53,917 nucleotides of DNA. Origin: Mucilaginibacter sp. L196. GTDB taxonomy: Bacteria > Bacteroidota > Bacteroidia > Sphingobacteriales > Sphingobacteriaceae. Under the pieces are notes generated by a model. The model saw only the letters and a program-made list of their open reading frames with translations. It was not told where the DNA came from and made no database searches. The translations under genes and the position numbers were made by a program. The stretch lies in NCBI RefSeq assembly GCF_009765905.1, contig NZ_LMUO01000019.1, positions 1 to 53,917 on the forward strand, written 5' to 3'. This document shows positions 31,355 through 39,685 of the stretch, one piece after another. How positions within the stretch are numbered: the first letter of the stretch is position 1; every line of letters starts with the position of its first letter.

Positions 31355-32758
31355 ATGCAATATGATGTTATCGTAATCGGTTCGGGCCCAGGTGGCTACG
31401 TAGCTGCTATTCGTTGTGCCCAATTAGGTTTGAAAACAGCCTGTATCGAAAAATATTCAACTTTTGGAGGCACCTGCCTAAATGTAGGCTGTATCCCTTC
31501 AAAAGCACTGCTCGATTCGAGCGAACATTATTATAATGCATCGCACTCTTTCAAAACACACGGTATCAACCTGGATAATTTATCTGTTGATATGGCGCAG
31601 ATGATGAAACGTAAAACCGAGGTGGTTGCAAAAAATACTGGGGGTATTACTTTTCTTTTCAAAAAGAATAAAATAGACTCATACCAGGGCGTTGGCTCTT
31701 TTAAAGACAAAAATACTATCATCATTAAAAAAGAAGATGGTACAGAACAAGAAATTACTGGTACTAATGTTATTATAGCTACAGGTTCAAAACCATCAAG
31801 CCTTCCGTTTTTAAAGGTTGATAAAAAACGCATCATCACTTCAACCGAAGCATTAACCCTTACTGAAGTACCTAAACACCTGATATTAATTGGTGGCGGT
31901 GTTATTGGTTTGGAGCTGGGTTCGGTTTACTCACGTTTAGGCGCTAAAGTTTCCGTTATCGAATTTATGGATGGCATTATCCCAACTATGGATAAAGGCT
32001 TAGGTAAAGAATTACAACGTGTGTTATCAAAACAAGGTTTAGAATTTTACACAGGCCACAAAGTAACCGGTGCCACTACAAAGGGCAAGGAAGTTACCGT
32101 AACATTTGATGCGCCAAACGGTGATAAGAAAGAGTTAAAAGGCGATTACTGCCTGGTTGCAGTTGGCCGTATAGCTTATACTGATAATTTAGGTTTAGAT
32201 AAGATTGGAATCACCGTTGAAGAACGCGGCAGAAAAATTACTGTTGATGAGCATTTAGAAACCAGCGTTAAAGGTGTTTATGCCATTGGCGATGTGATCC
32301 GCGGTGCAATGCTTGCTCACAAAGCGGAAGATGAAGGAACATTAGTTGCTGAGATAATCGCCGGACAAAAACCACACATTAACTACAACCTGATACCTGG
32401 TGTAGTTTATACCTGGCCTGAAGTTGCGGCTGTTGGTCAAACAGAAGAGCAGTTAAAAGAGCAAGGTGTGAAATACAAAGCAGGTTCATTCCCTTTCCGT
32501 GCAGCAGGCAGGGCAGTAGCCAGCGGTGATCTGGATGGTTTTGTTAAAGTTTTGGCTGATGCTACCACCGACGAGATTCTAGGCGTACACATCATCGGTC
32601 CACGTGCTGCTGATATGATTGCTGAGGCGGTTATAGCTATGGAGTTCCGTGCATCTGCCGAAGACGTATCTCGTGCCAGCCATGCCCACCCAACTTATAC
32701 CGAAGCCATGCGTGAGGCTTGTTTAGCGGCAACTGATAACAGACCAATACACATTTAG
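31355..32758 (+). CDS. lpdA: dihydrolipoyl dehydrogenase (E3)
   Basis: 467-residue flavoprotein disulfide reductase that reoxidises dihydrolipoamide in 2-oxo-acid dehydrogenase complexes and glycine cleavage, with FAD and NAD. N-terminal FAD motif VIGSGPGG (7-14), redox disulfide GGTCLNVGC (Cys41 and Cys46), NAD-binding GGGVIGLELGS near residue 185, second FAD block YAIGDVIRG, and the C-terminal catalytic HAHPTYTE at the dimer interface. It has its own promoter and terminator; no E1 or E2 gene is adjacent. Confidence 0.96.
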   Translation: MQYDVIVIGSGPGGYVAAIRCAQLGLKTACIEKYSTFGGTCLNVGCIPSKALLDSSEHYYNASHSFKTHGINLDNLSVDMAQMMKRKTEVVAKNTGGITFLFKKNKIDSYQGVGSFKDKNTIIIKKEDGTEQEITGTNVIIATGSKPSSLPFLKVDKKRIITSTEALTLTEVPKHLILIGGGVIGLELGSVYSRLGAKVSVIEFMDGIIPTMDKGLGKELQRVLSKQGLEFYTGHKVTGATTKGKEVTVTFDAPNGDKKELKGDYCLVAVGRIAYTDNLGLDKIGITVEERGRKITVDEHLETSVKGVYAIGDVIRGAMLAHKAEDEGTLVAEIIAGQKPHINYNLIPGVVYTWPEVAAVGQTEEQLKEQGVKYKAGSFPFRAAGRAVASGDLDGFVKVLADATTDEILGVHIIGPRAADMIAEAVIAMEFRASAEDVSRASHAHPTYTEAMREACLAATDNRPIHI

Positions 32759-32785
32759 GATTTCGGAATTTCGATTTCGGATTTG
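32759..32785. repeat. GATTTCGGAATTTCGATTTCGG-like dispersed repeat fragment
   Basis: Degenerate direct iterations of GATTTCGG directly after the lpdA stop. It is related in composition to the inverted repeat at 38451-38576. Confidence 0.4.
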
Positions 32786-32797
32786 AATAACCGTACT

Positions 32798-32833
32798 AAA
32801 GCAGAAACAATTCATGTTGTTTCTGCTTTTTTA
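32798..32833 (+). terminator. terminator of lpdA
   Basis: AAAGCAGAAACAA, loop TTCATG, TTGTTTCTGCTTT, followed by further T. The 13-bp stem and T-run end only 5 nt before the crtZ ATG, which is an unusual arrangement. Confidence 0.9.
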
Positions 32834-32837
32834 ATTT

Positions 32838-33269
32838 ATGCAGGTTCTGATAAACATTGGAATTGTAATATTAACCATTGCCTTAATGGAACTATTTTCC
32901 TGGGCGATGCATAAGTATTTATTCCATGGGCCGTTGTGGTTTATCCACAAAACGCATCACCAACAAAAGCACGGCTGGTTTGAGTGGAACGACCTATTCA
33001 GTATTCTATTTGCATCGATTGCCCTCTGGTTAATGTGGCGCGGACATATAAACTTGGATTATCGCTTTTGGATAGGAACGGGCATCAGTAGTTATGGTAT
33101 CATCTATTTTATCTTCCACGATTGGTTTATTCACAACCGTTTCAAATCATTTAAAACCAATAATAAGTATTTGTTAAACATCCGCCGGGCGCATAAGATT
33201 CATCATAAATCGGTGGAGAAAGATAATGCGGAGGAGTTTGGTTTGTTGTTGACGGAGAAGAAATATTAA
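32838..33269 (+). CDS. crtZ: beta-carotene hydroxylase (CrtZ type)
   Basis: 143-residue membrane di-iron hydroxylase of the fatty-acid-hydroxylase superfamily. All four His clusters are present: H25-x4-H30, H37xxHH (37-41), H94-x4-H99 and H119xxHH (119-123). The length and motif order fit CrtZ, which hydroxylates the beta-rings of beta-carotene to give zeaxanthin. No other carotenoid gene is in the window. The ATG lies directly behind the lpdA terminator, so transcription depends on readthrough or on a promoter overlapping it. Internal Met17 or Met24 would keep all His motifs and are alternative starts. Confidence 0.9.
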   Translation: MQVLINIGIVILTIALMELFSWAMHKYLFHGPLWFIHKTHHQQKHGWFEWNDLFSILFASIALWLMWRGHINLDYRFWIGTGISSYGIIYFIFHDWFIHNRFKSFKTNNKYLLNIRRAHKIHHKSVEKDNAEEFGLLLTEKKY

Positions 33270-33275
33270 ACATTT

Positions 33276-33362
33276 TTGTCATTCTGAGCGCGGCGAAGAA
33301 TCTATCCGTTATATATAGCGCAAAGCCTATCGATAGATTCTTCGCTGCGCTCAGAATGACAA
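33276..33362. repeat. GTCATTCTGAGCGC...GAAGAATCTATC palindrome
   Basis: Left arm 33276-33306 and right arm 33332-33362 are complementary over 31 nt with very few mismatches, around a 25-nt loop. It sits between the convergent crtZ and sugar-transporter genes, where it might also act in transcription ending. Confidence 0.85.
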
Positions 33363-33368
33363 GGTGAA

Positions 33369-34664
33369 TTACACCGCTATAACATGTTTCCCTTTTTTAT
33401 ATCCAACAGTAGCAAAATAAAGGATGAACAAATAAATCGGTATCAATATCCAATAAGAGATTTGCGCCGCCATTTCGGGGCCTTGAGATGCTTTGCTCGC
33501 GTCAACCAATAAGCCATACAATGGCGGGAAAACTGCCGCACCTGCAATACCCATTACCAGTAATGAGGAACCTATTTTGGTAAATCTGCCTAGGCCTGAT
33601 AATGCTAATGGCCAGATCGCAGGCCACATTAAGGAGTTAGCCAAACCTAAAAGCGCTATACAAGCTATCGAAACGTATTTGGGAGCGAATATGGCAAGTA
33701 CCGTTAATATTACACCCAGTACAGCCGAATAAACCAATGCTTTTTGTTGTGTGATGTATTTTGGAATAAAAATTATTCCCGCGATATAACCAATAACCAT
33801 AAAGGCTAATGTGCACGATGCCAGGTAACGTGCTTCGGAAAGCGGGAGATGATGCGCGACGCCATAGCTGATAATGGAATCGCCGGCTATTACTTCGGCA
33901 CCAACGTAGAAAAACAACGCTATGACACCTATTATTAGGTGCGGAAAATTAAATATGCTGGTTTTGCTTGAGTTTGCTGCCGCTAAAGTTTCATCTTCAT
34001 GATCTGTGTCAATCTCAGGTAAACCTGAAAAATAGATCAGGATGCCTAAGACAACCAGCACAACAACGATCAATACATAGGGAACAATTACCCTTGAGGC
34101 CAGCTCATTTAATTGGGCTACTTTTTCTGCGCCATTCAGCGTAGCCAATTTGGCGTTAAAGGAATCGATGTTGCTCAATACAACTGAGCCTAAAGCGATA
34201 GGGGCAAGTACACCCGCAAACTTGTTGAATATGCCCATAATGCTAATACGCTTTGCGGCGCTTTCAGGCGGGCCTAAAATAGTGATGTATGGATTTGATG
34301 CAGATTGTAATACAGCCAAGCCGGAACCCTGAATAAATAACCCCAACAAAAAGATGGGATAAATGCGTGTTAACGCAGCTGGTACAAAAATAAGTGCGCC
34401 TGCGGCAATAATTATCAAGCCTACAGCCATGCCATTTTTAAAGCCAAACACTTTTAATAGCCATGCTGATGGTTTAGCCATTAATAAATAAGCTATATAA
34501 AATGCTGAAGCAACCAGGTACGATTCGAAATTATTTAACTGGCAGGCTATTTTTAAATAAGGTATTAGCGTACCATTCAACCAGGTTACAAACCCGAATA
34601 CAAAGAATAATGCACCGATGATAATAATAGGGTTGATAGCCGATTTTTTTGTAGTATCTGACAT
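33369..34664 (-). CDS. sugar MFS transporter, FucP/GluP type
   Basis: 431 residues with about twelve hydrophobic spans. The pattern FFVFGFVTWLNGTLIPYLK near the N-terminus and GSGLAVLQSASNPYITILGPPESAAKRIS around residues 113-142 is typical of the fucose/glucose/galactose-H+ symporter branch (FHS family) of the MFS. It should import a hexose across the inner membrane by proton symport; the exact sugar cannot be read. It is monocistronic; no kinase or isomerase is adjacent. Its stop is 6 nt from the palindrome shared with crtZ. Confidence 0.9.
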   Translation of the reverse strand: MSDTTKKSAINPIIIIGALFFVFGFVTWLNGTLIPYLKIACQLNNFESYLVASAFYIAYLLMAKPSAWLLKVFGFKNGMAVGLIIIAAGALIFVPAALTRIYPIFLLGLFIQGSGLAVLQSASNPYITILGPPESAAKRISIMGIFNKFAGVLAPIALGSVVLSNIDSFNAKLATLNGAEKVAQLNELASRVIVPYVLIVVVLVVLGILIYFSGLPEIDTDHEDETLAAANSSKTSIFNFPHLIIGVIALFFYVGAEVIAGDSIISYGVAHHLPLSEARYLASCTLAFMVIGYIAGIIFIPKYITQQKALVYSAVLGVILTVLAIFAPKYVSIACIALLGLANSLMWPAIWPLALSGLGRFTKIGSSLLVMGIAGAAVFPPLYGLLVDASKASQGPEMAAQISYWILIPIYLFILYFATVGYKKGKHVIAV

Positions 34665-34833
34665 GTTTACTTCTTTATTTTTTTTAATAAGTAGTTTTGA
34701 GTTTCTAAAATAATTAAAAAAGTTTAAACATTGTCATGTTTTTGCCTTCTTATTATAATTTTATCTGCAATTGCTGGGTTAAATTAAACATTCCGATAAA
34801 TTTTACGAAGTTTGTAGTCAATATTTATATAAA

Positions 34834-35853
34834 ATGCTGCAAATTCAACAAAATATCTCGCTTAAAAACTTTAACACCTTTGGTATTGATGTTTCTGCTA
34901 AATACTTTGTCGAGATAAATCGCGCCGAGCAATTGATAGAGCTTTTCTCTGATCCAAAACGAATGGAGATGAAACGGTTGGTTTTAGGCGGCGGCAGCAA
35001 TATGCTATTCAGGAAGGACTTTGATGGGCTGGTGATCCACATGAATATTCATGGGATCGACTATCGAATCAACAATCAACAAGTATTAATTGTAGCCGGT
35101 GCCGGCGAGGTTTGGAGTGACCTGGTGAACTACTGTGTAAGCAACGGGTTTGCCGGGATGGAAAACCTAAGCCTGATACCGGGATCGGTAGGGGCGTCCC
35201 CCGTACAAAACATCGGGGCTTATGGTGTGGAGTTAAAAGATATATTCGCCAGCTGCAACGCTTTTGAAATTGCTACCGGAACCTTTAAAACATTCAGCAA
35301 AGCCGATTGCCAGTTTGATTACCGCGATAGCATATTTAAAAATGATATGAAGGGGCACTATATAATTGTCTCCGTAAAATTCGAATTATCATTAGTGGCT
35401 GATGTTAAATTGCATTATGGTGCTATTCAAGAGGAATTAATTAATCGCGGAATTACCGCACCTACTATTAAAGATGTATCAGAGGTAGTATCACATATAC
35501 GGGTGTCCAAACTACCCGATCCATCAACCATAGGTAATGCGGGTAGCTTTTTCAAGAACCCGGTTATACCTGTGGATGAATTTAATATAGTACAGGAACA
35601 CTTTCCGCAGGTTGTTAACTATCCCGCAGGTGATGGCTTTGTAAAATTAGCCGCAGGCTGGTTAATTGAACAGTGCGGCTGGAAGGGAAAAGTAGTAGGC
35701 CATACAGGTACCTGGCATAATCAGGCATTGGTATTAGTGAACCACGGAGGTGCCACGGGCCAAGAAGTGTATAGGTTATCGTCGCAAATCATAGACAGTG
35801 TGTACACTAAATTTGGCGTTACACTGGAGCGCGAAGTAAATGTCGTTGGCTAA
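34834..35853 (+). CDS. murB: UDP-N-acetylenolpyruvoylglucosamine reductase
   Basis: 339-residue MurB, the FAD enzyme that reduces UDP-GlcNAc-enolpyruvate to UDP-MurNAc in peptidoglycan synthesis. FAD site LGGGSNMLF (51-59), GSVGASPVQNIGAYG (117-131), YRDSIFK (163-169), the proton-donor Ser in GNAGSFFKNP (Ser238) and the C-terminal LEREV Glu are all present. It is a type I enzyme like that of E. coli. The start at 34834 (MLQIQQNISLKNFNTF) gives normal length. It stands alone, away from the dcw cluster. Confidence 0.96.
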   Translation: MLQIQQNISLKNFNTFGIDVSAKYFVEINRAEQLIELFSDPKRMEMKRLVLGGGSNMLFRKDFDGLVIHMNIHGIDYRINNQQVLIVAGAGEVWSDLVNYCVSNGFAGMENLSLIPGSVGASPVQNIGAYGVELKDIFASCNAFEIATGTFKTFSKADCQFDYRDSIFKNDMKGHYIIVSVKFELSLVADVKLHYGAIQEELINRGITAPTIKDVSEVVSHIRVSKLPDPSTIGNAGSFFKNPVIPVDEFNIVQEHFPQVVNYPAGDGFVKLAAGWLIEQCGWKGKVVGHTGTWHNQALVLVNHGGATGQEVYRLSSQIIDSVYTKFGVTLEREVNVVG

Positions 35854-35948
35854 AATATTTTTTTAAAACAATTTTAATTTATCGGCATTTCCATGCTTTT
35901 TCATTGGCTATAATCTTTGAAAATCAATTGTCATCTGTGTGTAAACGG

Positions 35949-35989
35949 TTGTTTTACAGTATATTAATTTGATTGTTTTAATAAAACAA
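35949..35989. promoter_or_regulatory. TTGTTTTA palindrome cluster upstream of the ECF sigma gene
   Basis: TTGTTTTA occurs at 35949-35956 and 35973-35980, and its exact complement TAAAACAA at 35982-35989, so 35973-35989 is a 17-nt perfect palindrome with a single central base. It lies about 120 nt before the sigma-factor ATG in a 254-nt gene-free spacer. Operator function is inference. Confidence 0.45.
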
Positions 35990-36107
35990 AATTTATGCGC
36001 TGTGTTGCGGTTTTCTGGTGAAATTCTGGATACTTCTGTTTGTAGGTGTAATGTTTTTGGTACATGGTATCATGTTTGCCTAACTATCAATACAAAACAT
36101 TAACAGA

Positions 36108-36647
36108 ATGACAAAGATTGAGTTTAACACCCTAGTATTACGTCAGGCAAGTTCATTAAGGTCTTATGCCTTACACTTCACTCACGACGCAGACGATGCA
36201 AACGACCTTGTTCAGGATACAATGTTGAAAGCTATAACTTATTATAATAAGTTTAAAGAAGGCACAAATTTAAAAGGTTGGTTATATACCATCATGAAAA
36301 ATACCTTCATTAATAATTATCGCCGTTTTGTTAAAATGAGCACATTTGTTACCAAGTCTGACGAGATTTCATCTCCCAACTTAGTATTCAGCTCAACAAA
36401 AAACCAAGGTGAATCAAAATTCATTATGGACGATATTAAAAGAGCAATGGATCGTTTACCAAGCGACTATTATGTGCCATTCACGATGTACTTTGAAGGC
36501 CACAAATATCATGAGATAGCTGATCATTTAACTATCCCTATCGGAACCGTTAAAACCCGTATTCACGTAGCACGTAAATTATTGAAAAAAGGCTTGAAAG
36601 CTTATGATAATGGTGTTAAAAAACCGGTATACGCCGAAGAATATTAA
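36108..36647 (+). CDS. ECF-type RNA polymerase sigma factor
   Basis: 179 residues with sigma region 2 (SYALHFTHDADDANDLVQDTMLKAITYYNKFKEGTNLKGWLYTIMKNTFINNYRR) and region 4 (MDRLPSDYYVPFTMYFEGHKYHEIADHLTIPIGTVKTRIHVARKLLKKGL), and no sigma 1 or 3. It should direct RNA polymerase to a specific regulon. No anti-sigma gene with the usual FecR or zinc-binding features follows; the next gene encodes a Spy-like periplasmic protein behind a terminator. Control may therefore be transcriptional. Confidence 0.92.
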   Translation: MTKIEFNTLVLRQASSLRSYALHFTHDADDANDLVQDTMLKAITYYNKFKEGTNLKGWLYTIMKNTFINNYRRFVKMSTFVTKSDEISSPNLVFSSTKNQGESKFIMDDIKRAMDRLPSDYYVPFTMYFEGHKYHEIADHLTIPIGTVKTRIHVARKLLKKGLKAYDNGVKKPVYAEEY

Positions 36648-36670
36648 TATTAAAACTCAATATATATAAT

Positions 36671-36705
36671 GAAAACCTGTTTTACAAAAAAGCAGGTTTT
36701 TCTGT
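36671..36705 (+). terminator. terminator of the ECF sigma gene
   Basis: AAAACCTG and CAGGTTTT form the stem around a TTTTACAAAAAAG loop, then TTCTG. It is placed 24 nt after the stop. Confidence 0.75.
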
Positions 36706-36768
36706 TTATACGCTTTTTCGGGATCGATAAGCGCTAAAATTTATACCTTAGTTTATTAATTATACAGC

Positions 36769-37266
36769 ATGATTAAAAAAATAGCCACGTTATTATTGCT
36801 TTTTGGGTGCAGCTTTACCTATGCGCAAACGGATACGACCCTTAATCGTTCCACAGTTAAAAGTATTACTGATGAACGCTATGATGCCTTGATAAAAGGA
36901 GCTGATTTAGATAATATGGCCGCAGTTGCAGAACTAAACCGTTACCCAATGCCCGATAAAGTGCTTAAGCACAAAAAACAACTTGATTTAAGCCCCACCC
37001 AATTAAGTAAAATAACCGCTATAAATACCGAGCTGCATCGTAAGCGGGTAGAGATGGGTGGCAACATCATCACCAATGAAAAAAAGCTGGATGACCTGTT
37101 CAAAGCCCGGCAAGTAGATGACGGTATAATTATTTTTTATACCAATCGCTATGGTTTGTACCAGGGAGAGATAAGAAATGCGATATTACAGGCTTGCTAT
37201 AAAACAGAGGAATTATTGAGCGAAGGCCAGCTGAAACAATTAGAAACACTGGAAAATCATAAATAA
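36769..37266 (+). CDS. Spy/CpxP-like periplasmic protein (LTxxQ-like motifs)
   Basis: 165 residues, signal peptide MIKKIATLLLLFGCSFTYAQ (Cys14 in LFGC could alternatively be a lipobox). The mature part is helical and charged and carries two LSxxQL motifs: LSPTQL (74-79) and LSEGQL (150-155). These resemble the paired LTxxQ motifs of the Spy/CpxP chaperone family. Such proteins protect envelope proteins during stress. It follows the ECF sigma gene by 121 nt, with a terminator between. The family call is by motif only and could be coincidental. Confidence 0.55.
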   Translation: MIKKIATLLLLFGCSFTYAQTDTTLNRSTVKSITDERYDALIKGADLDNMAAVAELNRYPMPDKVLKHKKQLDLSPTQLSKITAINTELHRKRVEMGGNIITNEKKLDDLFKARQVDDGIIIFYTNRYGLYQGEIRNAILQACYKTEELLSEGQLKQLETLENHK

Positions 37267-37289
37267 ACTACATCACGTTTAATTTTGTG

Positions 37290-37297
37290 TAAATTTG
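37290..37297 (+). promoter_or_regulatory. -7 element of the accA promoter
   Basis: TAAATTTG at 37290-37297 (with a second match TAATTTTG at 37280-37287), 18 nt before the accA ATG at 37316. The in-frame TTG at 37295 overlaps this element, which argues against translation starting there. Confidence 0.6.
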
Positions 37298-37315
37298 CAT
37301 CCCTATTTTAACTGT

Positions 37316-38272
37316 ATGAAGATTACATTTGATTTTGAAAAACCGCTTGCCGAACTGCAACAGCAGATAGAAAAAGTTAAGCAGGTTGAAGAAAAAAATA
37401 ACCTTGACATGTCTGCAACGATTGCAGAATTGCAGGAAAAATTCGATACTACACAAAAAGAAATATATGCTAACCTAACCGGTTGGCAAAAAGTTCAAAT
37501 ATCCCGCCACCCTGAAAGGCCTTATACTTTACAGTATATTGAGCTAATGTGCGATGATTTTATTGAGCTGCATGGCGACCGCACCGTTGGTGATGATAAA
37601 GCTATTGTTGGCGGTTTTGGTACTATAAATGGACAAACCGTGATGATTATCGGTCATCAAAAAGGAAAAAATACCAAAGAGCGCCAATACCGCAACTTTG
37701 GTATGCCCAACCCTGAAGGTTATCGCAAAGCATTAAGGTTGATGAAAATGGCCGAAAAATTCAACAAGCCGGTTATTACTTTAATTGATACCCCCGGAGC
37801 ATTCCCTGGCTTAGAAGCTGAAGAACGTGGACAAGGTGAGGCTATCGCCCGTAACTTGTTAGAAATGGCGGTGCTTAAAGTGCCTATCATCTGCGTAATT
37901 ATTGGTGAGGGTGCATCAGGCGGAGCATTGGGTATTGGTATAGGTGATAAAGTAATGATGTTGGAGAATTCATGGTATTCGGTGATTTCGCCGGAGAATT
38001 GTTCAACTATTTTATGGAAGACCTGGGAAAATAAAGAACGCGCGGCAGAGGTATTAAAACTGACTTCGACCGAGATGCTTAAGAATAAATTGATAGACGG
38101 CATTATCAAAGAACCACTTGGCGGCGCGCATCAGGACCCGGTTGCTATGGCATCAACGCTAAAAAAGCAACTGTTAAAAGACCTAAAAGTGCTGAAAGAA
38201 AAAAGTATAGATGAAGTTGTGAATGAGCGTATTGAGAAATTCTGCTCAATGGGCGTTGTAGTGGAGGATTAA
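37316..38272 (+). CDS. accA: acetyl-CoA carboxylase carboxyltransferase subunit alpha
   Basis: 318 residues from the ATG at 37316 (MKITFDFEKPLAELQQQIEK). With AccD this subunit transfers CO2 from carboxybiotin to acetyl-CoA, giving malonyl-CoA for fatty acid synthesis. Crotonase-fold blocks: ELHGDRTVGDDKAIVGGFG, GHQKGKNTKERQYRNFGMPNPEGYRKALRL, DTPGAFPGLEAEERGQGEAIARNL and IGEGASGGALGIGIGD, the Gly-Gly backbone oxyanion site. accB, accC and accD are not in the window. Confidence 0.96.
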   Translation: MKITFDFEKPLAELQQQIEKVKQVEEKNNLDMSATIAELQEKFDTTQKEIYANLTGWQKVQISRHPERPYTLQYIELMCDDFIELHGDRTVGDDKAIVGGFGTINGQTVMIIGHQKGKNTKERQYRNFGMPNPEGYRKALRLMKMAEKFNKPVITLIDTPGAFPGLEAEERGQGEAIARNLLEMAVLKVPIICVIIGEGASGGALGIGIGDKVMMLENSWYSVISPENCSTILWKTWENKERAAEVLKLTSTEMLKNKLIDGIIKEPLGGAHQDPVAMASTLKKQLLKDLKVLKEKSIDEVVNERIEKFCSMGVVVED

Positions 38273-38295
38273 GGCCTTAAAATACTTTTTTCAAA

Positions 38296-38330
38296 TTGTT
38301 TTTAAAATTTGAAAAAACGCCTTATATTTG
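38296..38330 (+). promoter_or_regulatory. promoter of tRNA-Gln
   Basis: TATATTTG at 38323-38330, with TTG at 38296-38298 (24-nt spacer, slightly long). Predicted start near 38337, about 30 nt before the tRNA 5' end. Confidence 0.6.
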
Positions 38331-38367
38331 CATTCCTTTTCGGGATGGATAACAAACCAAAGGAGAT

Positions 38368-38438
38368 TGCCTGATAGTATAATGGTAGTACAACGGTTTT
38401 TGGTACCGTTTGTCTAGGTTCGAATCCTGGTCGGGCAA
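38368..38438 (+). tRNA. tRNA-Gln (anticodon TTG)
   Basis: Cloverleaf can be drawn by hand: acceptor stem TGCCTGA (38368-38374) with TCGGGCA (38431-38437) and one G-T pair; anticodon stem ACGGT (38393-38397) with ACCGT (38405-38409); loop TTTTGGT, whose positions 34-36 are TTG, reading CAA; T-arm loop GGTTCGAATCC. Discriminator base A at 38438. The sequence continues CA, so CCA is not fully encoded. It is a single tRNA gene with its own promoter. Confidence 0.95.
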
Positions 38439-38450
38439 CAGTTTAATTTC

Positions 38451-38576
38451 GGATTTTAGATTTACGATTTTAGATTTTATCTAATACGTAGATCGGGATC
38501 CGAAATTGTTTTTATATAGCATTTGTAATAAGATGTGAGACGAGGTGTCAAATCCGAAATCGTAAATCTAAAATCC
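38451..38576. repeat. inverted repeat between tRNA-Gln and prs
   Basis: A 20-nt arm at 38451-38470 (GGATTTTAG...) is repeated as its exact reverse complement at 38557-38576, with 86 nt between. The arms are made of GATTT/GATTTT iterations like those at 32759. The distal arm ends 10 nt before the prs ATG. Confidence 0.8.
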
Positions 38577-38586
38577 AAAATAAAAA

Positions 38587-39531
38587 ATGCCTTTACAATT
38601 TAACCCCATTAAGTTATTTGCAGGTTCCGGTACAACAGTATTGGCGCAAAACATTGCTGATGCTTATGGAAAGGAGTTAGGTGAAGTCGTTCTTTCAAGG
38701 TTTAGCGATGGCGAATTTCAGCCACATTTTAATGAGTCGGTACGTGGATGTGATGTGTTTTTAATACAATCAACCAACCCACCAACTGATAATTTAATTG
38801 AGTTGCTGATGATGATTGACGCGGCACGCAGAGCATCGGCGCATTATGTAACTGCAGTTATCCCATATTTTGGGTTAGCAAGGCAGGACAGGAAAGATAA
38901 ACCACGTGTAGCCATTGGTTCAAAACTGGTAGCCAATTTATTGGTTGCTGCGGGTATTAACCGCATCATGACCATGGATTTGCATGCGGCACAGATACAA
39001 GGATTTTTTGACATCCCGGTTGATCACCTGGATGCATCTATCATATTTGTACCTTATATAAAAAGCCTGGGTTTAGGTAATTTAACCATTGCCTCGCCGG
39101 ATATGGGCGGATCATACAGGGCACGCAGCTTCGCCAAGTTTTTTAATGCTGAGGTTGTAATTTGCGATAAACGCCGTAAACGTGCCAACGAAATTGAATC
39201 AATGACCTTGATAGGTGATGTAACCGACCAGGACATTGTGCTGATAGATGATATTTGCGATACTGCAGGTACATTAGCTAAAGCAGCAGGTTTGATAATG
39301 GAACGTGGCGCACGTAGTGTAAGAGCTGTTTGTACGCATCCCGTACTATCAGGTAAGGCATACGAAACAATTGAAAACTCTGTACTGGCAGAATTAATTG
39401 TTACCGATACTATACCGTTAAAACATCAAAGCGAAAAGATAAGAGTATTATCAACCGCTAAGTTGTTTGCAAGTGCTATCGAAAATGTGAATGAGCATGG
39501 TTCAATAAGCCAGCTTTTTGTAGTAGACTAA
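38587..39531 (+). CDS. prs: ribose-phosphate pyrophosphokinase
   Basis: 314-residue PRPP synthetase, making PRPP from ribose 5-phosphate and ATP for nucleotide, His and Trp synthesis. Class I blocks: SRFSDGEFQPHFNESVRG, IPYFGLARQDRKDKPRVAIGSKLVANLL, MDLHAAQIQGFFDIPVDHL and the PRPP loop VLIDDICDTAGT near residues 217-228. Normal length. It lies downstream of the tRNA and is followed by a repeat-bearing spacer and rplY. Confidence 0.97.
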   Translation: MPLQFNPIKLFAGSGTTVLAQNIADAYGKELGEVVLSRFSDGEFQPHFNESVRGCDVFLIQSTNPPTDNLIELLMMIDAARRASAHYVTAVIPYFGLARQDRKDKPRVAIGSKLVANLLVAAGINRIMTMDLHAAQIQGFFDIPVDHLDASIIFVPYIKSLGLGNLTIASPDMGGSYRARSFAKFFNAEVVICDKRRKRANEIESMTLIGDVTDQDIVLIDDICDTAGTLAKAAGLIMERGARSVRAVCTHPVLSGKAYETIENSVLAELIVTDTIPLKHQSEKIRVLSTAKLFASAIENVNEHGSISQLFVVD

Positions 39532-39532
39532 T

Positions 39533-39575
39533 CCGCCCCACCTAAATCCTCCCCGGTAGGGAGGACTTATAAGGC
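39533..39575. repeat. dispersed CCTCCCC-GGTA-GGGAGG repeat, copy 2
   Basis: Positions 39535-39568 are the exact reverse complement of 41-74. It lies immediately after the prs stop and may also serve as a weak hairpin (CCTCCCCGGTAGGGAGG). Confidence 0.8.
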
Positions 39576-39638
39576 AAACGATATCTTTCCCGGTAGGAAA
39601 GGAGTATATATAAGAATAGATAACAGCTTTTCATTAAA

Positions 39639-39672
39639 GCCCCTCTCTACCGGAGAGGGGTTGGGGTGAGGC
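39639..39672. repeat. dispersed CCCCTCTCTACCGGAGAGGGG repeat, copy 3
   Basis: Palindrome CCCCTCT-CTACCGG-AGAGGGG with the TTGGGGTGAGGC tail that parallels the AGGTGGGGC tail of copies 1 and 2. Ends 14 nt before the rplY ATG. Confidence 0.7.
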
Positions 39673-39685
39673 TTAAAACAAACAA

